From Candidatus Thorarchaeota archaeon (GTDB lineage: Archaea; Asgardarchaeota; Thorarchaeia; Thorarchaeales; Thorarchaeaceae), in the NCBI GenBank assembly GCA_029855935.1, contig JAGSHN010000027.1:62001-126000 (forward strand): DNA of 64,000 bases. The letters are read 5' to 3'. The position numbers and the translations under genes were made by a program. Below, one piece after another: positions 59,054 through 64,000 of this stretch. The stretch's first letter is position 1; every line of letters starts with the position of its first letter. The notes under the pieces were generated by a model. The model was not told where the DNA came from, did not search any database, and was given only the letters and a program-made list of their open reading frames with translations.

Positions 59054-60088
59054 ATGGGCGACGAGGAGATTGTGTTCTCACACATTGTCAAGACATACAG
59101 AAATCGCCGGCTTGTGGGGATACTCCCACCGCGCTTCGAGCGCAGAGAGATCCGAGCGCTCGACGGCCTCTCCTTCACGGTCCGCAATGGCGAGGTCTTT
59201 GGGCTGTTGGGCCCCAATGGAGCAGGAAAGACAACGACCGTGCAGATCCTCTCGGGGCTGCTGATTCCCGATGAGGGAGAGGCCAGAGTATGCGGAATCG
59301 ACCCTGTAGGCGAGCCAGACAGAGTCAAGCGCATAGTGGGTGTCGTTGCCGGGGGAAATCCGCGGCAACTCTACAACAAGCTGACCGCACGAGAGAACCT
59401 GCGATACTGGGGACAGCTCCACGGAATGTCCGGGTGGAGGCTCGAGAGGAGGATTGACGAACTGATAGAGCTCATCGGGCTGAAGGACCGTGCGGACGAC
59501 GTTGTGGAGAAATTCAGCATGGGCATGACTCAGAGAGTCATCCTCGCAAGAGGACTGCTGCACGACCCCGAAGTGCTGCTGCTCGACGAGCCGACAGTTG
59601 GACTCGACCCGAAGGCAAGCAGGGAGATGAGGGCCTTTATCCGCCAGAGGCTTGTGGACGAGCGAGAGAAGACCGTAATCCTCACGACTCACGAGATGCA
59701 CGTTGCCGAGGAGCTATGCGACCGCATCGCAATCATAAACCACGGTCGACTCGTCGCGCTGGGGACACCCGGGGAACTGAGAAGGCAGGTCATCGGAGGG
59801 ACACGTCTTGAGGTGGACGTAGAGAACCCCGATGACGATCTGATCGAGACGATGCGGGGGATGGGGCTTGAGGTCGTTGGCGAGGTGACGGTCCAGAATG
59901 GAACTGAGTTGACACGGTTGACCATCAGGACCGAACGTGAGGAGGAGGCGCTCCAGACCGTGGTGGAAGCAATACTGAAGAGCCCGGCGGCGCGGCTACG
60001 CAGGATGACACTGCGAGAACCAACTCTCGAAGATGCCTTTGTATCACTGACGGACGAGAGCGAAACGGAGGCGGAGGTCAATGCATAG
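59054..60088 (+). CDS. ABC-2 type exporter, ATP-binding subunit
   Basis: 344 residues from ATG 59054 (GTG 59045 also in frame). Walker A is GPNGAGKTT, signature FSMGMTQRVILARGL, Walker B VLLLDEPTVGLDPKA and the switch His lies in ILTTHEMHVAEEL. The long C-terminal extension (IGGTRLEVDVENPDDDLIETM...TLEDAFVSLTDES) is typical of DrrA/NodI-type drug and lipid exporters. The variant signature (FSMGM instead of LSGGQ) is usual for this group. It overlaps the permease start by eight bases. Substrate unknown; possible cargoes are drugs, lipids or surface polymers. Confidence 0.92.
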   Translation: MGDEEIVFSHIVKTYRNRRLVGILPPRFERREIRALDGLSFTVRNGEVFGLLGPNGAGKTTTVQILSGLLIPDEGEARVCGIDPVGEPDRVKRIVGVVAGGNPRQLYNKLTARENLRYWGQLHGMSGWRLERRIDELIELIGLKDRADDVVEKFSMGMTQRVILARGLLHDPEVLLLDEPTVGLDPKASREMRAFIRQRLVDEREKTVILTTHEMHVAEELCDRIAIINHGRLVALGTPGELRRQVIGGTRLEVDVENPDDDLIETMRGMGLEVVGEVTVQNGTELTRLTIRTEREEEALQTVVEAILKSPAARLRRMTLREPTLEDAFVSLTDESETEAEVNA

Positions 60089-60893
60089 CGCTGTCGAATG
60101 GTTCACTGCAATGAGGGGAACTCTTGTCAAGGAGTTGAAAATACAGAAGCGCTATGTGGGCTGGATGGTCGCGAGCCTGATCCAGCCAATAATCTGGATG
60201 GTGCTCTTCAAGCTCATAGGAACCGGCTTCGGAATCGGACAGACGGCGTCAGGATACGATTTCACGAGCTACCTGATACTCGGCGTCCTGCTCCTGATGA
60301 TTCTCTCTCAGTCGCTGTGGGGTGCAGGACTGGCCCTACGCACGGAGCAGTACAGAGGGACGCTGGAGTCGCTGTTTATGACCCCTGCAAGACTGACGGC
60401 CGTGCTCGTGGGATTCGCCCTCTCGGACCTCGTCTTTGCTGGATATCTACTCGCAGTGGGATACGTGATAGGCACGTTCGTCTTCGGTCTCAGTCTTGTT
60501 GTGACCGACCCGGTCGGACTTGCTGTGGCATTCATCGTCACGATCTACGGTGTGACAGGGTTTGCGTTCCTCTTCGCTGCAGTGACTCTAGTCATCAAGC
60601 AGGCGAACGCACTGGTCAACACACTCCAGCCTGTGCTGTTTATGATCACCGGCGTCTTCTTCCCTATCACGGCCCTACCGACAGCACTGCGACAGTTCTC
60701 TCTTCTGTTGCCGCTCACCCAGGGATTCCTTGCGATACAAGAGATAACGCTAAAGGGCGCGTTGCTCATTGATGTGCTGCCGCTCCTGATTGGCACAATA
60801 GTTTCGGGAACGGTGCTCGCATTGATCGGGATAGCATCACTGCGGGCGACGATCAAGTCTGCGAGGCGAAGAGGACTGCTGGGAGCATTCTGA
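60081..60893 (+). CDS. ABC-2 type exporter, membrane subunit
   Basis: 270 residues with six membrane helices; the family pattern shows in LVKELKIQKRYVGWMVASLIQPIIWMVLF, LRTEQYRGTLESLFMTPA, FAAVTLVIKQANALVNTLQPVLFMITGVFFPITALP and LPLTQGF. ATG 60081 lies within the end of the ATPase gene, so the two are co-translated. It would form a homodimer, as only one permease gene is present. Confidence 0.9.
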   Translation: MHSAVEWFTAMRGTLVKELKIQKRYVGWMVASLIQPIIWMVLFKLIGTGFGIGQTASGYDFTSYLILGVLLLMILSQSLWGAGLALRTEQYRGTLESLFMTPARLTAVLVGFALSDLVFAGYLLAVGYVIGTFVFGLSLVVTDPVGLAVAFIVTIYGVTGFAFLFAAVTLVIKQANALVNTLQPVLFMITGVFFPITALPTALRQFSLLLPLTQGFLAIQEITLKGALLIDVLPLLIGTIVSGTVLALIGIASLRATIKSARRRGLLGAF

Positions 60894-60923
60894 GGGTTCC
60901 CTCGCGACAGGGGAAGAGACAGA

Positions 60924-61313
60924 ATGGCATCGGGCGAGAAGGACAAGCAGGTTCGATTCGGAGAGGCGGAGACGCTGAACGAACTTGCCGATGCTCTGAC
61001 TCTTCTCGGCAACCTCACAAGACTGAGGATAATAGCGGCGCTCAGCGAGAGGCCGATGTTCGTGCAAGAGCTGAGCACCCGGCTAAATGTCTCATATCCA
61101 CTCCTGCATCTGCACCTGAAGAACATGGAGAAGCACGGCCTGGTCAGGTCAGAGTATAGAGTTGGGACAGACAAGACGAAGAGATACGTCAAACGGTATT
61201 TCGAGCTCGTCGACTTCCGAATAGAGGTCACACCTATGAAGATCACGAGGCTTGCCAGAACAGGCGGAGAGGGGCCCAAGCCATCTGACGAAGAGGAGGT
61301 CAAGAGAGAATGA
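60924..61313 (+). CDS. ArsR-type winged-helix regulator of the exporter cassette
   Basis: 129 residues. Helix-turn-helix region LTLLGNLTRLRIIAALSERPMFVQELSTRLNVSYPLLHLHLKNMEKHGLVRSEYRVG is the ArsR/HTH_20 pattern (two helices, recognition helix, wing). KTKRYVKRYFELVDFRIEV continues the wing and dimer strand. No metal-binding ELCVC motif is seen, so the signal is not a metal of that type. It lies 30 bases after the permease gene and overlaps the next gene by ATGA, so it is part of the cassette and likely controls it. Confidence 0.85.
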   Translation: MASGEKDKQVRFGEAETLNELADALTLLGNLTRLRIIAALSERPMFVQELSTRLNVSYPLLHLHLKNMEKHGLVRSEYRVGTDKTKRYVKRYFELVDFRIEVTPMKITRLARTGGEGPKPSDEEEVKRE

Positions 61314-61627
61314 GTGCTGACAAAGTCTTGAGTGCGCTGGCGATAGCTTTCTTGGGATTCGGATTGCCGGTCTATTTGGCATACTTGGGGGCTGTCTATC
61401 AGCTCAACATCTGGTACGTCGGGATATTCACGTTCCTGTCACTTCTCGGAGGCGTGACAATCCCATTGGCACTACACGCAATTACAGAGGCGCTTGAGCA
61501 TCCAGACGAGGACTATGAGGAGCAGCTCGACGATATGGTGAGAGCGTTCAGAGCGTTGCTGTCGAGGATGGACGATGTGTTGCTCGAACTGAGAGAGATT
61601 GATCGGATGTTGAACGTGGAGGGATAG
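61310..61627 (+). CDS. Small two-helix membrane protein with a C-terminal coiled coil
   Basis: 105 residues, not recognised. Two membrane helices (VLSALAIAFLGFGLPVYLAYLG; YVGIFTFLSLLGGVTIPLAL) are followed by an acidic, heptad-like helix (DYEEQLDDMVRAFRALLSRMDDVLLELREIDRML). ATG 61310 overlaps the regulator's stop. It may sense or dock at the exporter; no function can be claimed. Confidence 0.75.
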   Translation: MSADKVLSALAIAFLGFGLPVYLAYLGAVYQLNIWYVGIFTFLSLLGGVTIPLALHAITEALEHPDEDYEEQLDDMVRAFRALLSRMDDVLLELREIDRMLNVEG

Positions 61628-61631
61628 AGGA

Positions 61632-61764
61632 TATGAGCGAAGACCAATACAAGAAGCTGGGTGCGGCAGAACTCATGCGCCTTGCAGAGGAGAAGGTGTC
61701 TGAGATGCAGCATCTGGTCAAGTCGATAATTGCGTCGCTGAAGAGGATTGGCGGGTTTGAATAG
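61632..61764 (+). pseudogene. Tiny coiled-coil protein gene with a one-base frameshift
   Basis: From ATG 61632 (AGAGGAT before it) the frame reads MSEDQYKKLGAAELMR, then changes to a run ending at TGA 61701-61703. One base less in the CCC at 61679-61681 restores LAEEKVSEMQHLVKSIIASL and KRIGGFE to a TAG at 61762-61764. The joined product, 43 residues, is a single amphipathic helix like the neighbour's coiled coil, and the gene would be the fifth of the exporter cassette, four bases after the previous stop. Either an assembly indel or a broken gene. Confidence 0.5.
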
Positions 61765-61768
61765 TCCG

Positions 61769-62530
61769 CTACACGAGTCTCACGTTCGCCTCATTATAGA
61801 CCCATACTCTCTCAGTCCCCACCGAGCCGACGAGCGTGAGACGGCTCTCGCGGGCAATCCGGATCCCTGTGTCCGTCGCCACGGCCAAGGAGAACACGGC
61901 AGCCACTCCTGCCGTGGCGCACTGGGACACGATCTCCGAAGTGAGTCGGCCTGTGAAGAGTAGCACTGTCCTGTGAAGATTCATTCCAGCAAGCACTGCC
62001 GCACCTATCGCCTTCCTCAAGGCATTGGTCCGGCGTATGTCCTCTCTCACTATGATCTCGCCAGTGTTGAGCGACATCACGAGACAGCCGTGGGCGCAGC
62101 CCGTCCTGTTCAGTATCTCTTGAGAGACGCGGAGCTGATGGAGCAGGTCAGTTACTTTGGCCCACCGCAAGTCGGTCGGACAGGGGGAGCCAGACATCGC
62201 CGCTCGACCCTCGTATGCTCTGACACCATCACGTTGGACAGTCACTGTCGCAAGGTCCTCCGACTCCTCCACCGACACGGCACCAGAGTCGACAGTCATA
62301 CGCCGCGTCAGCAGGAGCACGCCTGCAGCGAGTTCGGTCAGGTTCGCAGGTGTTCCCGTTGTCTCCTCGATGATGTCACCGTCGGACCAGACCAGTCTCA
62401 GCCTTGCCTCAACGGCAAGTTCCTCAATGACCGCTGACCTCTGACCGTTGACTACGGATTCCACCTCAGTTCTCCTCGTGACTGGCATCCCTACTATCCT
62501 CCGTGCCCGATACGCAGGCAGTTCACCCAC
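61769..62530 (-). CDS. fdhD: FdhD: sulfur transferase for formate dehydrogenase
   Basis: 253 residues. The C-terminal block VREDIRRTNALRKAIGAAV, LFTGRLTSEIVSQCATAGVAAVFSLAVATDTGIRIA is the FdhD signature, and RTGCAHGCLVMSL is the region of the reactive cysteines (Cys...Cys) that pass sulfur to the molybdenum cofactor. The protein carries sulfur from a cysteine desulfurase to formate dehydrogenases, where it is needed for activity. The only molybdopterin enzyme in this window is at 29582, 30 kb away. It precedes no other genes of cofactor synthesis. The start TTG/ATG at 62530 is uncertain; VTRRTEVESVVNGQRS is the usual family beginning. Confidence 0.9.
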   Translation of the reverse strand: MGELPAYRARRIVGMPVTRRTEVESVVNGQRSAVIEELAVEARLRLVWSDGDIIEETTGTPANLTELAAGVLLLTRRMTVDSGAVSVEESEDLATVTVQRDGVRAYEGRAAMSGSPCPTDLRWAKVTDLLHQLRVSQEILNRTGCAHGCLVMSLNTGEIIVREDIRRTNALRKAIGAAVLAGMNLHRTVLLFTGRLTSEIVSQCATAGVAAVFSLAVATDTGIRIARESRLTLVGSVGTERVWVYNEANVRLV

Positions 62531-62551
62531 CGATGCTGCAGCTCTGGCAAT

Positions 62552-63508
62552 TCAGTCTGGGACGAGCCTCGTTCCTGTTTCGCCATTCAGTGCCCGCGTG
62601 ATGTTCGGTGGGTCTGTGATGATTGCAAGGTCGCCACCGTGTTCGATGAACTGAACACAGGCCTCAATCTTCGGCAGCATGCTCCCTGCGGCAAAGTGAC
62701 CCTCCTTGACGTATTTGCGGGCCTCGGAGACGGTCATCGAATCAATAGCCATCTGATTGGGAGTGTTGTAGTGGAGATAGACCTGCTCAACGGCTGTTGA
62801 GATTAACAGGACATCCACATCCAGGTCGCTGGCCAGCAGGCTTGACGCAAAGTCCTTGTCGATTACAGCATAGGTCCCCTCGTACATCCCGTCGTCCCGC
62901 CGAATGACGGGAATGCCGCCACCACCGACCGCGTATACGATGATGCCGCGACTCACGAGCTCCCTGATGGCCTCGAGTTCAAGAATGCGCTTTGGACGGG
63001 GTGAGGGAACCACACGGCGCCAGCCGCGACCGGCGTCCTCGACCACATGCCATCCGAACTTCTCCCTCTTGCGCAGTGCCTCCTCGCGCGTCATAAACAA
63101 CCCTATCGGCTTGGTGGGGTTCTGAAACGCAGGGTCTGAGGGGTCGACCTCCACGCGAGTGATCACACCAGTCACAGTCCTGTCGACGCCGCGGCGGATG
63201 AACTCGTTCTTCAACGCCTGTGCAATCATGTAGCCTATCTGACCCTGGCTCTGCGCGCCACAGTAGTCCAGCGGCACAGGATGTACCTCGTGCTCAGCGA
63301 GCTCCGACCTCCGTAGTATGGCACCGACCTGGGGGCCATTGCCGGAGGTGATCACAATGTCCCAGCCCTGAAGTATCATGTCTGCAATATGTCGCGCAGT
63401 CTCCACGGCAGCCTTGTACTGATCGGGAATGGTCCGATGGCTCTTGTCGCGCATCAGTGAGTTCCCGCCGATGGCCACTACTCCCGTCTTGGTCGTCGAT
63501 GAAGCCAC
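62552..63508 (-). CDS. arcC: Carbamate kinase
   Basis: 318 residues. It transfers phosphate between carbamoyl phosphate and ADP, giving ATP, CO2 and ammonia in fermentative arginine or citrulline breakdown; in some archaea it makes carbamoyl phosphate. Family blocks: VVAIGGNSLM, VITSGNGPQVGAILRRSEL, YCGAQSQGQIGYMIAQAL, VRRDDGMYEGTYAVIDKDFASSLLA, LLISTAVEQVYL, ARKYVKEGHFAAGSMLPKIEACVQF. The lysines and Asp of the amino acid kinase fold are in place. ATG 63508 has a TATA element on the minus strand at 63549-63557. No arginine deiminase or ornithine carbamoyltransferase lies beside it. Confidence 0.95.
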   Translation of the reverse strand: MASSTTKTGVVAIGGNSLMRDKSHRTIPDQYKAAVETARHIADMILQGWDIVITSGNGPQVGAILRRSELAEHEVHPVPLDYCGAQSQGQIGYMIAQALKNEFIRRGVDRTVTGVITRVEVDPSDPAFQNPTKPIGLFMTREEALRKREKFGWHVVEDAGRGWRRVVPSPRPKRILELEAIRELVSRGIIVYAVGGGGIPVIRRDDGMYEGTYAVIDKDFASSLLASDLDVDVLLISTAVEQVYLHYNTPNQMAIDSMTVSEARKYVKEGHFAAGSMLPKIEACVQFIEHGGDLAIITDPPNITRALNGETGTRLVPD

Positions 63509-63548
63509 TATATCACCTCAGCAGAGAGGCTTGACCGGGCCAGACGCA

Positions 63549-63558
63549 CCTTTTAAGG
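63549..63558 (-). promoter_or_regulatory. TATA box of the carbamate kinase gene
   Basis: CCTTAAAAGG on the minus strand, centred 45 bases before the ATG at 63508. On the plus strand the same bases read CCTTTTAAGG. Confidence 0.5.
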
Positions 63559-63832
63559 GGTTCGACAACAGCCACTGGAGTACCAGAGAACGACACACAA
63601 GGGCGGACACGACCTCTCATTGCTCTGGCCAGATGCGATACCGTGAGATTGAGGCCGTAGGGGGCCAGCACAGCAGCTCTCGAGCCGTGAGGGCACTGGA
63701 GAGAAATATCTGGGCGCTGATATCGGGTGTTAACTCTATTTAAATCGCATCTTGAAGCGAGAGAATAAAGAGAATTTATAAAGGGGGTTTGTAGTCATTG
63801 CAGGCGGAGATCTATCTCCGAGGAGAAGGACA
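63559..63832. other. Divergent promoter region before the last gene
   Basis: About 275 bases without a gene. Two plus-strand TATA candidates, CTATTTAAAT (63736-63745) and TTTATAAAG (63775-63783), lie upstream of the TTG at 63833; the second is about 55 bases away and is the more likely. No RNA gene was seen. Confidence 0.45.
63775..63783 (+). promoter_or_regulatory. TATA box of the last secreted protein gene
   Basis: TTTATAAAG, a near-consensus archaeal TATA box, 50-58 bases before the TTG at 63833; the leader carries GAGGAGAAGG as SD. Confidence 0.55.
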
Positions 63833-64000
63833 TTGAAGAAGAAGACACTCATAGCAATTGGGTTGCTGTTTGTATTCGCGCTTGCCTTTGCGCTCCCGCA
63901 GGCTGCGGCCGTTGTGACTGACGATAATCAGGCAATGGCCCGCAGGGGTGGGTCCGGAGGTGGCCGACGGAACACCGCTCCGACCGTGACCATAACCTCG
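63833..64000 (+). CDS. N-terminal fragment of a secreted protein, cut by the window edge
   Basis: 56 codons, open to the last base. It begins at TTG 63833 after GGAGAAGG and reads MKKKTLIAIGLLFVFALAFA, a textbook signal peptide, then LPQAAAVV with a likely cleavage site, a Gly/Arg-rich linker (ARRGGSGGGRR) and NTAPTVTITS, which looks like the first strand of an Ig-like or proprotein-type domain. The rest lies beyond the window. The TATA box and SD make expression likely. Confidence 0.75.
   Translation, partial: MKKKTLIAIGLLFVFALAFALPQAAAVVTDDNQAMARRGGSGGGRRNTAPTVTITS

Noticed and set aside
1..64000. CRISPR arrays, insertion sequences, rRNA
   Set aside because: No evenly spaced direct repeats with unique spacers, no transposase frames or terminal repeats, and no rRNA-like conserved stretches were seen.

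Overview
The window looks like chromosomal DNA of an archaeon, most likely an Asgard archaeon close to the Thorarchaeia (inference). Direct signs are archaeal TATA elements (CTTTTAAG or TTTATA type) 25-60 bases before many starts, Shine-Dalgarno (SD) GGAGG/GGTGA sites, frequent GTG and TTG starts, many surface proteins with an N-terminal signal and one C-terminal membrane anchor, a geranylgeranyl reductase for archaeal lipids, GTP-dependent PEP carboxykinase, PPDK, and a cluster with two Ras-superfamily GTPases followed by a V4R (TRAPP/Bet3-related) protein. No rRNA, tRNA, CRISPR array, insertion sequence or phage module was found. Both window edges cut genes for secreted proteins.

Layout. 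1-13.2 kb: a truncated secreted protein, a membrane-anchored metzincin-like protease, PPDK, SDR-type threonine dehydrogenase, a polytopic membrane protein, threonine dehydratase, and a large beta-helix/calcium-repeat surface protein with a clear terminator. 13.3-19.6 kb: an accessory-looking stretch with a frameshifted membrane protein and a roughly 1,470-residue membrane protein of unknown function carrying Rossmann/RCK-like segments and in-frame tandem repeats. 19.6-24.0 kb: a saccharopine-dehydrogenase-like enzyme divergent from a four-gene polar amino acid ABC importer. 24.0-33.9 kb: redox genes, namely two ferredoxin-type proteins, a GlcD/LdhD-like flavoprotein with a CCG Fe-S partner and an SCP2 protein, a flavodiiron protein, a molybdopterin oxidoreductase with an internal ferredoxin segment, and PEPCK. 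34-41.9 kb: M29 aminopeptidase, flavin split-barrel protein, nicotinate phosphoribosyltransferase and nicotinamidase (NAD salvage), a diaminopentanoate-dehydrogenase-like enzyme with a class III aminotransferase, a small winged-helix membrane protein and a TauE/SafE transporter.

42-64 kb: a secreted caspase-like protease with CUB-like and PPC domains beside a paralogue lacking the protease; a six-PAS histidine kinase; a double SRPBCC protein; a polyprenol-kinase-like membrane protein; the GTPase/V4R cluster; geranylgeranyl reductase; a truncated acyl-CoA synthetase remnant; a GPH-type transporter; a surface protein split in frame by one TAG codon; an ABC-2 exporter cassette with its own ArsR-type regulator; FdhD; carbamate kinase; and the start of another secreted protein.

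Together the genes describe a peptide- and amino-acid-using anaerobe: proteases and an amino acid importer supply substrate, threonine and other amino acids are broken down through dehydrogenases and PLP enzymes, electrons pass through flavoproteins, ferredoxins and a formate-dehydrogenase-type enzyme matured by FdhD, and carbamate kinase and PPDK/PEPCK link this to ATP and gluconeogenesis. This scheme is inferred from gene content. Three genes (near 13.95 kb, 57.02 kb and 61.68 kb) carry single-lesion interruptions that could be real decay or assembly errors.
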